This document shows, in pieces, positions 61,001 to 62,157 of a stretch of DNA of 64,000 bases. The notes under the pieces were generated by a model. It was given only the letters and a program-made list of their open reading frames with translations, had not been told where the DNA came from and did not search any database. The stretch is from NCBI RefSeq assembly GCF_008831285.2, contig NC_045138.2:9207205-9271204 (forward strand), given 5' to 3'. The position numbers and the translations under genes were made by a program. This DNA comes from Nymphaea colorata (lineage: Eukaryota > Streptophyta > Magnoliopsida > Nymphaeales > Nymphaeaceae). Each line of letters begins with the position of its first letter. The stretch's first letter is position 1.

Positions 61001-61701
61001 TTTTTTGAGGTGGTACTTAGTCATCTGGTATAGTCTTCTTCACCTGTTTTTTGACTTATTCTTTCTTGTTTACTTGCAGGAAAGGTGGAGACATCTGATG
61101 AGAACTCACGTGAAGATTTTGACTTTTCTAATGGCCAACATGTGATTGGTTATGTCATTAACGTCGGTGATGAATGGGCTCGTTTAGCAATCTCGCGGCT
61201 TGTAAAGGGTGATTTGTTTGTACTGGATACTTCTACTGATCCCTCTGAGCTTCAAGAGTTTCAGAAGCGGTTTAGACCAGGACAGCCATTATCTTGCTAC
61301 ATTCTGAGTATAAACAAAGATAAGCGCAGGTTGCGGTTAGGATTAACAGATGTGGTCAGGCAGCTGGATGATAAAAGAGGTGGATCAGATATGAATCAGG
61401 ATTTGTTTGGGCGTATTCGAGAAGGCGATATCATTGGTGGGAAGATAACTGAAGTACTTCCTGGTGTTGGAGGTTTGGTCATTCAAATCAGTCCTCATGT
61501 ATTTGGGAAAGTGCATTTTACAGAAGTCACAGATTCATGGGTGTCTAACCCCATAGATGGCTACAGTAAAGGACAGTTTGTCAGATGTAGGGTCTTAGAG
61601 GTTGGACGTTCTGCAAATGGAGCTTTTTATGTTGATCTTTCTTTACGGGATTCCTTTATCAACAGTCAGGCAATTAACTTGGGAGGAGGAACTGTTGATC
61701 T
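1..61701 (+). CDS. RRP5: RRP5/PDCD11-like rRNA biogenesis protein (27 exons, partial at both ends)
   Basis: RRP5 acts in the nucleolus in early pre-rRNA cleavages, for both small and large ribosomal subunits; that role is known from the family. The joined exons give about 1206 codons with no stop and consistent splice phases. They encode roughly 14 S1 RNA-binding repeats, seen as recurring G-x-V/I-x-x-x-V...G-F/Y-x-x-x-x-E blocks. Short stretches recalled from plant RRP5 proteins include [71 protein letters not shown] and [10 protein letters not shown]. The amino terminus with the first part of S1 repeat 1, and the last S1 repeats with the C-terminal HAT/TPR region, lie outside the window. 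Coding sequence is about 6% of the span; large introns carry transposons. Plant RRP5 proteins are usually about 1,900 residues, so roughly two thirds is present. Exon boundaries were placed by eye from splice signals and remembered homology. Confidence 0.93.
200..370 (+). CDS. RRP5: RRP5 exon b
   Basis: Acceptor ttttgcag at 192-199 and donor gtatgc at 371. It encodes 57 codons beginning [10 protein letters not shown] and ending [11 protein letters not shown], the linker and start of the second S1 repeat. Phase 0 at both ends. The following intron is about 9.2 kb and filled with transposons. Confidence 0.93.
371..1231 (+). other. Intron sequence, no feature seen
   Basis: AT-rich RRP5 intron between exon b and the hAT element at 1240. 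I see no coding segment or clear repeat in it. Confidence 0.6.
1490..2113 (-). pseudogene. hAT transposase C-terminal part (hATC)
   Basis: This is the continuation of the outer transposase on the far side of the inner insertion. It reads [14 protein letters not shown], then SSCCERHWS in one frame and [20 protein letters not shown] in another, the hAT dimerisation motif split by a frameshift. An acidic tail with [14 protein letters not shown] follows near 1540-1600. Confidence 0.8.
2605..3325 (-). pseudogene. hAT transposase DUF659 domain (inner element)
   Basis: Just upstream of the 231-codon frame the sequence reads MADGWTD. It continues [28 protein letters not shown] and KYKAAGEMI, the DUF659 pattern. 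The expected WTPCAAH motif is replaced after FYWSP by unrelated residues, pointing to a frameshift. The hATC region is not clear, so the copy is defective. Confidence 0.8.
3630..4079 (-). pseudogene. hAT transposase N-terminal part, BED finger (inner element)
   Basis: Reads [18 protein letters not shown] then [14 protein letters not shown]: a BED finger with Cys-x2-Cys and two His. It is followed by an acidic stretch and a basic Arg/Gly/Ser-rich stretch. 149 codons, then a stop at the 3' side. Confidence 0.78.
4627..5225 (-). pseudogene. hAT transposase DUF659 domain (outer element)
   Basis: Translating the minus strand gives [15 protein letters not shown], then [25 protein letters not shown] and [15 protein letters not shown], the DUF659 catalytic-region pattern of plant hAT transposases. 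A TGA stands where a Trp codon is normal, just before TLCVAH near 4933, so the frame is broken. The domain continues to the insertion point of the inner element at 4619-4626. Confidence 0.82.
5399..5800 (-). pseudogene. hAT transposase N-terminal part, BED-type zinc finger
   Basis: Minus-strand reading frame of 133 codons with the plant hAT start pattern LWKEI...[13 protein letters not shown] followed by [13 protein letters not shown] and IRAC. The C-x2-C and later H/C residues form a BED-like DNA-binding finger, then a charged linker. It is the first recognisable domain of the element at 1240-7605. An ATG (MADKR) near 5854 may belong to a separate upstream exon. Confidence 0.8.
6109..6256. 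mobile_element. hAT MITE with CAGGGGC ends
   Basis: 148 bp with inverted ends CAGGGGCAGAACC and CTCCGCCCCTG, and perfect 8-bp duplications TGATATTG at 6101-6108 and 6257-6264. The GGGCC/GGCCC core is typical of a widespread plant non-autonomous hAT type. It sits inside the element 1240-7605. Confidence 0.9.
6905..7375. repeat. GC-rich minisatellite in hAT leader
   Basis: Irregular tandem repeat of roughly 50-65 bp built around GGACGGAGAGGATGCC, GGTGGAGGTAGAAGACGG and GAGAGAGCAGCGGA. Several frames stay open on both strands because the repeat lacks stops; I do not regard these as genes. It lies where the 5' leader of the hAT element should be. Confidence 0.8.
7614..7840 (+). other. Intron sequence, no feature seen
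   Basis: Short piece of RRP5 intron between the hAT element and the copia fragment; nothing recognisable. Confidence 0.5.
7841..8895 (-). mobile_element. Truncated copia element (LTR plus RNase H end)
   Basis: A putative LTR at 7841-8111 starts TGTAAGATTT and ends CTTAACTTAACA, followed by the polypurine tract region GCCCCCCTCAAGTTG. Minus-strand coding remnants read [15 protein letters not shown] and [15 protein letters not shown] (RNase H end). It is the same family as 36511-39969, but the rest of the element and the second LTR are missing. The right edge is approximate. Confidence 0.75.
8911..9269. mobile_element. Short hAT derivative, CTATGTCACA family
   Basis: Starts CTATGTCACTGGTATGGGTAC and ends with a diverged TTTGGACTTAG. 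Perfect 8-bp duplications ATTGCAGC at 8903-8910 and 9270-9277 fix the borders. An AT-rich core with a (TA)n run near 9003; no coding sequence. Confidence 0.82.
9278..9617 (+). other. Intron sequence before exon c
   Basis: Ordinary T-rich intron leading to the acceptor at 9617; no repeat or gene seen. Confidence 0.55.
9618..9717 (+). CDS. RRP5: RRP5 exon c
   Basis: Acceptor ttacag and donor gtgaat. It encodes [19 protein letters not shown], which continues directly from EGM of the exon 9.2 kb upstream and completes an S1 repeat. It ends in phase 1. Confidence 0.93.
9724..9817 (+). repeat. 47-bp perfect tandem duplication
   Basis: Two copies of a 47-base unit starting GTCTTTGAAAATTG, at 9724-9770 and 9771-9817. 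The first copy begins six bases after the donor of exon c. Confidence 0.92.
11191..11237 (+). repeat. (AG)n microsatellite
   Basis: Uninterrupted AG dinucleotide run of about 47 bases in an RRP5 intron. Confidence 0.95.
11369..11653. mobile_element. Probable palindromic MITE
   Basis: The left arm GTTGTAAAAATTGG...GAATTAGCTGATT resembles the reverse complement of the right arm, which ends CAGCTAATTCAGATCAATTC. The arms are imperfect and I could not fix a target duplication. Confidence 0.45.
11894..12012 (+). CDS. RRP5: RRP5 exon d
   Basis: Acceptor gctacag and donor gtaagt. The split codon G/AG restores E. The exon reads [18 protein letters not shown] and then [10 protein letters not shown], the start of the next S1 repeat. 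It ends in phase 0. Confidence 0.92.
12322..12596 (+). repeat. Diverged ~137-bp tandem duplication in intron
   Basis: The segment from GAGGAATGCTTCTTCT to GGATGCTATACTTA is repeated with changes as GAGGAACACTTCTTCT to AGATGCTATACTTA. It lies between RRP5 exons d and e. Confidence 0.7.
12669..12791 (+). CDS. RRP5: RRP5 exon e
   Basis: Acceptor cctacag and donor gtgagt. Forty-one codons that include [19 protein letters not shown] and [10 protein letters not shown], an S1 core. Phase 0 at both ends. Confidence 0.94.
12936..13007 (+). CDS. RRP5: RRP5 exon f
   Basis: Acceptor cgcag and donor gtgagt. Twenty-four codons, [17 protein letters not shown] and so on, the end of an S1 repeat. Phase 0. 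The next intron is 13.1 kb and holds the nested copia pair. Confidence 0.92.
13197..14178. mobile_element. Diverged hAT derivative, CTATGTCACA family
   Basis: Left end TTATGTCACATAGGTACGGG and right end GTGCCCGTGTTAGACAG match the family termini with changes, and GTACC/GGTACG subterminal repeats are present at both ends. No clear 8-bp duplication. The interior has GC-rich pieces but no transposase. Confidence 0.65.
14452..14680 (-). repeat. 3' LTR of copia C1
   Basis: 229 bp, TG...CA ends, pair of 24696-24922. Confidence 0.93.
14675..15166 (-). pseudogene. Copia C1 RNase H
   Basis: 163 codons: [20 protein letters not shown], then [26 protein letters not shown] and [15 protein letters not shown], the copia RNase H pattern with its Asp/Glu residues. 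Frame-shifted relative to the reverse transcriptase segment that it overlaps. Confidence 0.9.
15126..16033 (-). pseudogene. Copia C1 reverse transcriptase
   Basis: Two overlapping frames give [29 protein letters not shown], then [15 protein letters not shown] with the YVDD catalytic box and [16 protein letters not shown] frameshift lies near 15690, and the N-terminal end is cut by element C2. Confidence 0.9.
16070..16310 (-). repeat. 3' LTR of copia C2
   Basis: 241 bp, followed on the internal side by a CTCCCCCTCAAG purine tract (read on the minus strand). Confidence 0.93.
16305..17354 (-). pseudogene. Copia C2 reverse transcriptase C-terminal part and RNase H
   Basis: Three frames in series. 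17004-17354 has [13 protein letters not shown] and [15 protein letters not shown]. 16716-16967 has [20 protein letters not shown] and [20 protein letters not shown]. 16305-16634 has [20 protein letters not shown] and [13 protein letters not shown], ending in the purine tract. Stops between them mark it as broken. Confidence 0.9.
17269..18571 (-). pseudogene. Copia C2 integrase C-terminus and reverse transcriptase N-terminal part
   Basis: 18365-18571 reads [20 protein letters not shown] and [15 protein letters not shown], the end of integrase. The 390-codon frame 17269-18441 carries an acidic linker, then [55 protein letters not shown] and [19 protein letters not shown], the start of reverse transcriptase. 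Confidence 0.9.
18553..19167 (-). pseudogene. Copia C2 integrase core
   Basis: Contains WHERFGH and CDVCQFAKH of the pre-integrase zinc-binding region. The catalytic residues follow in HSDVWGPLG (first Asp), FRSDNAREY (second Asp) and PPQNGVAE (Glu). After that the expected RKNRHLL sequence is lost by frameshift. Confidence 0.88.
19305..20078 (-). pseudogene. Copia C2 gag zinc knuckle and protease
   Basis: A CCHC knuckle [19 protein letters not shown] sits near residues 83-101, and the aspartic protease motif [13 protein letters not shown] follows near residue 165. An in-frame VSLADGSST and [11 protein letters not shown] lead into the pre-integrase region. Confidence 0.88.
20092..20634 (-). 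pseudogene. Copia C2 gag N-terminal part
   Basis: The likely gag start is [13 protein letters not shown] at 20634, with [20 protein letters not shown] matching the copia gag start pattern (LxxxNYxxW). After a stop it continues at 20092-20316 with [13 protein letters not shown] and [20 protein letters not shown]. Confidence 0.82.
20640..21362 (-). other. GC-rich leader of copia C2
   Basis: The region between primer binding site and gag start is strongly GC-rich and full of short imperfect repeats, including a GATGAACAGTGCxGGGCGAG type repeat at about 21225-21310. Open frames here are by-products of base composition. Confidence 0.65.
21376..21616 (-). repeat. 5' LTR of copia C2
   Basis: 241 bp, next to the primer binding site GGCTCTGATACCA. 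Confidence 0.93.
21658..22595 (-). pseudogene. Copia C1 integrase C-terminal part
   Basis: The minus strand reads [20 protein letters not shown] (catalytic Glu region), then [37 protein letters not shown] and [19 protein letters not shown]. The part with the two catalytic Asp residues is deleted: the sequence before 22570 jumps from the protease downstream region straight to this one. Confidence 0.85.
22505..22999 (-). pseudogene. Copia C1 protease
   Basis: [19 protein letters not shown] holds the aspartic protease DSG triad, followed by [20 protein letters not shown] and [21 protein letters not shown]. The frame runs into the deletion junction near 22570. Confidence 0.88.
23004..23960 (-). 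pseudogene. Copia C1 gag
   Basis: Three frames. 23688-23960 has [20 protein letters not shown]. 23361-23648 has [20 protein letters not shown] and [20 protein letters not shown]. 23004-23327 has a Gly/Arg-rich stretch and the CCHC knuckle [19 protein letters not shown]. Stops separate them. Confidence 0.88.
24696..24922 (-). repeat. 5' LTR of copia C1
   Basis: 227 bp, adjoining the primer binding site at 24683-24695. Confidence 0.93.
24928..26118 (+). other. Intron sequence before exon g
   Basis: Unremarkable AT-rich RRP5 intron after element C1; no transposon end or coding segment recognised. Confidence 0.55.
26119..26211 (+). CDS. RRP5: RRP5 exon g
   Basis: Acceptor ctgtag and donor gtaagc. 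Thirty-one codons, [19 protein letters not shown] and so on, joining exactly to the exon 13.1 kb upstream. Phase 0. Confidence 0.94.
26413..26526 (+). CDS. RRP5: RRP5 exon h
   Basis: Acceptor taatcag and donor gtatgc. Thirty-eight codons include [18 protein letters not shown] and [17 protein letters not shown]. Phase 0. This is the first half of an S1 repeat. Confidence 0.94.
26527..27365 (+). other. Intron with (AT)n hairpin
   Basis: Ordinary intron apart from the hairpin at 26737-26830. Confidence 0.55.
26737..26830. repeat. (TA)n tract within a nearly perfect inverted repeat
   Basis: The left arm TGATTATGCACACACACAAA is mirrored by the right arm TTTGTGTGTGCATAATCA, with only one CA unit of difference. 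They enclose about 50 bases of (TA)n, so almost the whole 94 bp can pair with itself. Confidence 0.92.
27366..27488 (+). CDS. RRP5: RRP5 exon i
   Basis: Acceptor ttgtag and a weaker donor, gttgat. Forty-one codons include [20 protein letters not shown], which matches the conserved FKEGxxVRVRxLxFRxxEGL pattern. Phase 0. Confidence 0.92.
27743..27928 (+). CDS. RRP5: RRP5 exon j
   Basis: Acceptor tggcag and donor gtggtc. Sixty-two codons give a nearly whole S1 repeat: [15 protein letters not shown], then [15 protein letters not shown]. Phase 0. Confidence 0.94.
28062..28136 (+). CDS. RRP5: RRP5 exon k
   Basis: Acceptor gtttag and donor gtatgt. Twenty-five codons, [20 protein letters not shown], a highly conserved RRP5 segment. 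Phase 0. Confidence 0.95.
28137..28804 (+). other. Intron sequence, no feature seen
   Basis: T-rich RRP5 intron after exon k; no gene or repeat recognised. Confidence 0.5.
28805..29209. mobile_element. 5' fragment of CTATGTTGTC-family MITE
   Basis: Starts CTATGTTGTCAAGGCC and runs parallel to 61758-62060, sharing GCGCCTAGGC-type and TTGTTGACTTCATT stretches. It ends where a copia LTR begins at 29210, and the other end is not seen. Confidence 0.75.
29210..31540 (+). mobile_element. Decayed copia relic, plus strand
   Basis: One LTR at 29210-29402 starts TGTTGAATTAG and matches the reverse complement of the LTRs of the element at 52983-59087. The primer binding site TGGTATTAGAGCC follows at 29403-29415. 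Gag remnants with stops lie near 30105-30410 ([16 protein letters not shown]), then sequence jumps to integrase at 30416. The 3' half and second LTR are absent. A leader segment is duplicated near 29870-29949 and 29992-30062. Confidence 0.82.
30416..31310 (+). pseudogene. Copia relic integrase
   Basis: 30416-30745 reads [29 protein letters not shown] and [18 protein letters not shown]. 31040-31261 reads [20 protein letters not shown] and [17 protein letters not shown]. Between them a stop-ridden stretch still shows [13 protein letters not shown] around 30920-30960. Confidence 0.85.
31541..31694. mobile_element. End fragment of CAATGTTAT-family hAT element
   Basis: Several GTATCGTACGATAC palindromes, then the terminal CAGATAACATTG at 31694, as at the high end of 2114-4618. 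No opposite end or target duplication found. Confidence 0.72.
31965..32526. mobile_element. hAT derivative, CTATGTCACA family
   Basis: 562 bp with ends CTATGTCACATAGGTAC and GTACCCGTGTGACATAG, and perfect 8-bp duplications CTTTAGAA at 31957-31964 and 32527-32534. Both subterminal regions are rich in GGTACGGGTACC-type repeats. No coding sequence. Confidence 0.93.
32535..33318 (+). other. Intron sequence before exon l
   Basis: AT-rich RRP5 intron; nothing recognisable. Confidence 0.5.
33319..33455 (+). CDS. RRP5: RRP5 exon l
   Basis: Acceptor tttcag and donor gtaagg. It encodes [20 protein letters not shown], an S1 core, and ends in phase 2 inside an Ile codon. Confidence 0.95.
33456..34642 (+). 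other. Intron sequence between exons l and m
   Basis: AT-rich; open frames are short and show no family pattern. Confidence 0.5.
34643..34774 (+). CDS. RRP5: RRP5 exon m
   Basis: Acceptor tatcag and donor gtttgg. It completes Ile, then reads [20 protein letters not shown] and [11 protein letters not shown]. It ends in phase 2. Confidence 0.94.
34775..35600 (+). other. Intron sequence between exons m and n
   Basis: No gene or transposon end seen. Confidence 0.5.
35601..35746 (+). CDS. RRP5: RRP5 exon n
   Basis: Acceptor gttgcag and donor gtatgt. It completes Arg, then encodes [20 protein letters not shown] and [11 protein letters not shown], an S1 repeat. It ends in phase 1. Confidence 0.94.
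35853..35918 (+). CDS. RRP5: RRP5 exon o
   Basis: Acceptor tatag and donor gtatgc. A 66-base exon, [20 protein letters not shown], the tail of the same S1 repeat. It ends in phase 1. Confidence 0.93.
35959..36022 (+). repeat. 32-bp perfect tandem duplication
   Basis: Two identical copies of a 32-base unit beginning TTTCAAAATTAAG, 41 bases after the donor of exon o. Confidence 0.93.
36511..36796 (-). repeat. 3' LTR of copia C4
   Basis: 286 bp; its last base is C where the partner has A. Confidence 0.9.
36791..38308 (-). pseudogene. Copia C4 RNase H and end of reverse transcriptase
   Basis: 36791-37120 gives [35 protein letters not shown] and [14 protein letters not shown]. The hAT insert follows, then 37786-38061 has [14 protein letters not shown], and 38090-38308 has [20 protein letters not shown]. 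Multiple stops. Confidence 0.86.
37121..37784. mobile_element. hAT derivative, CAATGTTAT family
   Basis: 664 bp with ends CAATGTTATCCGTATCG and CTTTTATAACATTG. Near-perfect 8-bp duplications CCTGTAGC (37113-37120) and CCTATAGC (37785-37792). It splits the RNase H gene of copia C4. GTATCGTACGATACG palindromes lie at one end and GCTACGCTACG repeats at the other. No transposase remains. Confidence 0.92.
38417..38953 (-). pseudogene. Copia C4 reverse transcriptase N-terminal part
   Basis: 178 codons: [60 protein letters not shown] and [19 protein letters not shown]. It breaks before the catalytic YVDD box. Confidence 0.88.
38996..39505 (-). pseudogene. Copia C4 gag fused to pre-RT linker
   Basis: 169 codons. 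Residues 1-125 are gag: [20 protein letters not shown] and [20 protein letters not shown]. From about residue 133, [19 protein letters not shown] belongs to the segment between integrase and reverse transcriptase. The zinc knuckle, protease and integrase are gone. Confidence 0.82.
39684..39969 (-). repeat. 5' LTR of copia C4
   Basis: 286 bp; preceded internally by the primer binding site. Confidence 0.9.
39985..41830 (+). repeat. Diverged segmental tandem duplication
   Basis: Motifs of 39985-40270 (CTGTTTCAAT..., TTGATCAGTGGCAACTGCTGCATT, TTAGTTGTTGACTA) recur in order at 41150-41395. The pyrimidine-rich block with CAGTCAGCTGCACCTGGCACTG (about 40925-41070) recurs at 41560-41725. I infer two copies, roughly 39985-41110 and 41130-41830, of which only the first carries the hAT insert at 40286. 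Borders are approximate. Confidence 0.6.
40286..40782. mobile_element. hAT derivative, CTATGTCACA-like family
   Basis: 497 bp, ends CTCTGTCACATGGG and CTATGTAACATAG, perfect 8-bp duplications ATTGTCAC at 40278-40285 and 40783-40790. Contains ACGGGTACAACATGGGTACGGG subterminal repeats; no coding sequence. Confidence 0.85.
41894..41969 (+). repeat. (TA)n microsatellite
   Basis: About 76 bases of uninterrupted TA repeat downstream of a pyrimidine-rich tract. Confidence 0.95.
42262..42368 (+). CDS. RRP5: RRP5 exon p
   Basis: Acceptor attcag and donor gtgaga. The Asp codon is split over a 6.3 kb intron. It reads [20 protein letters not shown] and ends SGSVIH in phase 0. Confidence 0.93.
42495..42575 (+). 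CDS. RRP5: RRP5 exon q
   Basis: Acceptor actag and donor gtaagt. Twenty-seven codons, [20 protein letters not shown] and so on, an S1 core. Phase 0. Confidence 0.94.
42657..42731 (+). CDS. RRP5: RRP5 exon r
   Basis: Weak acceptor ttgaag and donor gttact. Twenty-five codons, [20 protein letters not shown] and so on, end of the S1 repeat. Phase 0. The reading frame continues cleanly on both sides. Confidence 0.88.
42800..42901 (+). CDS. RRP5: RRP5 exon s
   Basis: Acceptor tttcag and donor gttgac. Thirty-four codons, [20 protein letters not shown] and so on, matching the conserved VNxExxRxxLSLKQS pattern. Phase 0. Confidence 0.93.
42902..44021 (+). other. Intron sequence between exons s and t (first part)
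   Basis: AT-rich RRP5 intron; nothing recognisable. Confidence 0.5.
44030..44233. mobile_element. Short hAT derivative, CTATGTCACA-like
   Basis: 204 bp from CTATGTAATATG to CCCATGTGACATAG. Flanks ATCCTGAA (44022-44029) and ATCTTAAA (44234-44241) match at 6 of 8 bases, so the target duplication is probable but decayed. Confidence 0.6.
44242..45202 (+). other. Intron sequence before exon t
   Basis: No transposon end or coding segment seen. Confidence 0.5.
45203..45371 (+). CDS. RRP5: RRP5 exon t
   Basis: Acceptor ggctag and donor gtaagt. It encodes [20 protein letters not shown] and [11 protein letters not shown], an S1 repeat. It ends in phase 1. Confidence 0.94.
45449..45594 (+). CDS. RRP5: RRP5 exon u
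   Basis: Acceptor cttgcag and donor gttagt. It restores Leu, then reads [20 protein letters not shown] and continues to a basic tail ending HSRSK. Phase 0 at the end. Confidence 0.93.
45828..45911 (+). CDS. RRP5: RRP5 exon v (GC donor)
   Basis: Acceptor aatcag. Twenty-eight codons, [20 protein letters not shown] and so on. The exon must end at 45911, because the next codons of the conserved YLVLSxPE motif begin at 46018. The donor there is gcaagt, a GC-AG intron. Phase 0. Confidence 0.91.
45912..45913 (+). promoter_or_regulatory. Non-canonical GC 5' splice site
   Basis: The intron 45912-46017 begins with gcaagt and ends with tacag. Apart from the C at position +2 the donor matches the consensus, as is usual for the minor GC-AG class. 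No in-phase GT nearby would preserve the conserved protein sequence. Confidence 0.85.
46018..46118 (+). CDS. RRP5: RRP5 exon w
   Basis: Acceptor tacag and donor gtaggt. It encodes [20 protein letters not shown], then [13 protein letters not shown], and ends in phase 2. Joining to 59749 gives ...[15 protein letters not shown], which follows the known plant RRP5 pattern. An alternative donor at 46112 (gtgcaa, phase 1) could feed two possible small exons at 46304 and 46513. Confidence 0.88.
46304..46396 (+). other. Possible alternative RRP5 cassette exon 1
   Basis: A stop-free stretch after acceptor ttttccag with donor gtatga. It is in phase with an alternative donor at 46112 upstream and with 46513 downstream. 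It encodes [17 protein letters not shown] and more, with no match to RRP5 proteins that I recall. It is either a real optional exon or a coincidence. Confidence 0.25.
46513..46546 (+). other. Possible alternative RRP5 cassette exon 2
   Basis: A 34-base stretch after acceptor gtttcag with donor AACAG/gtatca. It reads [10 protein letters not shown] between split codons and ends in phase 2, the phase needed by the exon at 59749. It depends on the candidate exon at 46304 being used. Confidence 0.22.
46547..47030 (+). other. Intron start with (TA)n run
   Basis: A (TA)n run at about 46643-46679; the remainder is not recognised. Confidence 0.5.
47203..48529 (+). mobile_element. 3' part of hAT element, CTATGTCACA family
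   Basis: Begins abruptly after the broken LTR at 47202 and ends with the family terminus GTACCTATGTGACATAG at 48529, preceded by a block of GTACCC repeats. It contains the C-terminal half of a transposase. This copy ties the CTATGTCACA ends to an hAT coding region independently of the copy at 1240-7605. Confidence 0.87.
47216..48244 (+). pseudogene. hAT transposase C-terminal half
   Basis: 342-codon open frame, the longest hAT frame here. It reads [20 protein letters not shown], then [40 protein letters not shown] and [16 protein letters not shown], the hATC dimerisation domain, and ends in an acidic tail. The BED and catalytic N-terminal parts are missing. A stretch around residues 248-291 looks like a retained intron, so the true product may be shorter. 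Confidence 0.88.
48538..49488 (+). pseudogene. Copia C5 integrase tail and reverse transcriptase N-terminal part
   Basis: 48538-48714 reads [20 protein letters not shown] and [18 protein letters not shown]. 48766-49488 reads [40 protein letters not shown] and [21 protein letters not shown] stop separates the two. Confidence 0.88.
49437..50616 (+). pseudogene. Copia C5 reverse transcriptase C-terminal part and RNase H
   Basis: Pieces in three frames: [20 protein letters not shown], then [13 protein letters not shown] near 49620-49660 (FVDD instead of YVDD), [35 protein letters not shown] and [20 protein letters not shown]. It ends just inside the 3' LTR. Several stops, including one in RKxTLDLL near 49802. 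Confidence 0.87.
50611..50930 (+). repeat. 3' LTR of copia C5 with internal duplication
   Basis: 320 bp, TGTTGAAGTA to TTTCTACA, after the purine tract TTGAGGGTGAG. A unit of about 75 bases running from TTTTCAGTGTG to CCCTATCGTGG occurs twice (about 50713-50863). Confidence 0.87.
50931..52977 (+). other. Intron sequence with possible hAT remnant
   Basis: The stretch about 52130-52290 weakly resembles, on the minus strand, the acidic C-terminal coding region of the hAT elements. A (TA)n tract lies at 52681-52726. Nothing else recognised. Confidence 0.4.
52983..53175 (-). repeat. 3' LTR of copia C6
   Basis: 193 bp, adjoined internally by CTCCCCCTCAAGCTGG (purine tract on the minus strand). 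Confidence 0.92.
53106..53714 (-). pseudogene. Copia C6 RNase H
   Basis: 202 codons: [33 protein letters not shown] (the usual AESEY has become AQSEY), [20 protein letters not shown] and [11 protein letters not shown]. The frame runs on into the LTR. Confidence 0.9.
53916..54924 (-). pseudogene. Copia C6 reverse transcriptase
   Basis: 54355-54924 gives [20 protein letters not shown] and [20 protein letters not shown]. 53916-54371 gives [19 protein letters not shown] and [14 protein letters not shown]. The catalytic YVDD box reads YVND, so one catalytic Asp is lost. A small deletion and frameshift lie near 54300-54370. Confidence 0.9.
54975..56120. mobile_element. hAT derivative, CTATGTCACA family, inside copia C6
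   Basis: 1146 bp with ends CTATGTCACACGGATACGG and CCGTATCCGTGTGACATAG, perfect 8-bp duplications CTCCTAAG at 54967-54974 and 56121-56128. Without it C6 reads as C1 does at 22040-22080. It keeps a GC-rich leader (short frame [13 protein letters not shown], then a gtaagt donor at 55263) and a second piece, [13 protein letters not shown], near 55816, perhaps the first exons of the transposase. BED, DUF659 and hATC are deleted. Confidence 0.95.
55473..55571 (+). repeat. 33-bp repeat, three perfect copies
   Basis: Three copies of a 33-base unit starting GCCTTCGTTGTTGTTGATG inside the hAT derivative. Being 11 codons long it keeps frame ([11 protein letters not shown]). Confidence 0.93.
56124..57612 (-). 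pseudogene. Copia C6 protease and integrase
   Basis: 56926-57612 reads [19 protein letters not shown] (the protease DSG has become ESG), [20 protein letters not shown] and [17 protein letters not shown]. 56249-56647 reads [20 protein letters not shown] and [20 protein letters not shown], and 56124-56327 reads [19 protein letters not shown]. The integrase centre near 56650-56930 is full of stops. Confidence 0.88.
57625..58092 (-). repeat. ~247-bp tandem duplication ending in (TA)n, in C6 leader
   Basis: The unit starting TAACTTTACAGTAGAGCC occurs at 57625 and again at 57872. Each copy ends in a long (TA)n tract (about 57805-57871 and 58052-58092). It covers the gag start and leader; the first copy is followed directly by the second. 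Confidence 0.92.
58093..58889 (-). other. Leader of copia C6 with internal repeats
   Basis: A segment with CAGTCCACCAATCACAACAA recurs around 58150 and 58270, spaced about 120 bases, with AGGCTTCTAxGTATCCACAT after each. A GA-rich stretch precedes the primer binding site. Confidence 0.7.
58903..59087 (-). repeat. 5' LTR of copia C6
   Basis: 185 bp, shorter than its partner through small deletions. Confidence 0.92.
59093..59748 (+). other. Intron sequence before exon x
   Basis: Remaining RRP5 intron after copia C6; nothing recognised. Confidence 0.5.
59749..59899 (+). CDS. RRP5: RRP5 exon x
   Basis: Acceptor ttccag and donor gtttgt. After the split Arg it reads [20 protein letters not shown], one of the clearest RRP5 signatures, then a lysine/arginine-rich linker and SVGSIVGAE, the next S1 repeat. 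Phase 0 at the end. It lies 13.6 kb from the previous exon. Confidence 0.94.
60162..60236 (+). CDS. RRP5: RRP5 exon y
   Basis: Acceptor ctgcag and donor gtgagt. Twenty-five codons, [20 protein letters not shown] and so on, the S1 core that begins in the previous exon. Phase 0. Confidence 0.93.
60336..60498 (+). CDS. RRP5: RRP5 exon z
   Basis: Acceptor gacag and donor gtaaat. It includes [20 protein letters not shown] and [13 protein letters not shown]. It ends in phase 1. Confidence 0.93.
60499..61079 (+). other. Intron sequence before exon aa
   Basis: T-rich intron with no visible repeat or gene. Confidence 0.55.
61080..61701 (+). CDS. RRP5: RRP5 exon aa, last exon in window
   Basis: The largest exon seen, after acceptor cttgcag, with donor gtaagt. 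It holds two S1 repeats: one around [20 protein letters not shown], the other around [20 protein letters not shown] and [13 protein letters not shown]. It ends in phase 2, so the gene continues past the window; no further exon is visible before 64000. Confidence 0.95.
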
Positions 61702-61757
61702 GTAAGTACAATGTGTGTGTGTGTGAGAATTCTAAGTCATCCTATGTGGCTTTAAAC

Positions 61758-62125
61758 CTATGTTGTCAAGGTGCCCGGGCCTGGCCTGGGTGCTACACAG
61801 AGCCTAGCACCTAGGCGAGCCTAGGCAAAAAGGGTGATCAATTTTTTTTTTTAAATTTTTTTAGTTATGTTAATTTGTCAAGTTATTTTGACTAACTATT
61901 ACTAATGTTTGAAATGTGGAGAGTAGTATTATAACAAGTATAATCAACTTAAACAATAAAAAATTAATTGTTGACTTCATTGGATATGCTAAATCAATAG
62001 AACAAGTTTAACATTACTCATTAAATGCACAATATTACATATTATATAACAGGTTAACAATATATAATTATATACATATAATAGGTTGATGCAACACTAT
62101 ATAACAAGTATAACAGACTGTACAT

Positions 62126-62157
<32 letters not shown>

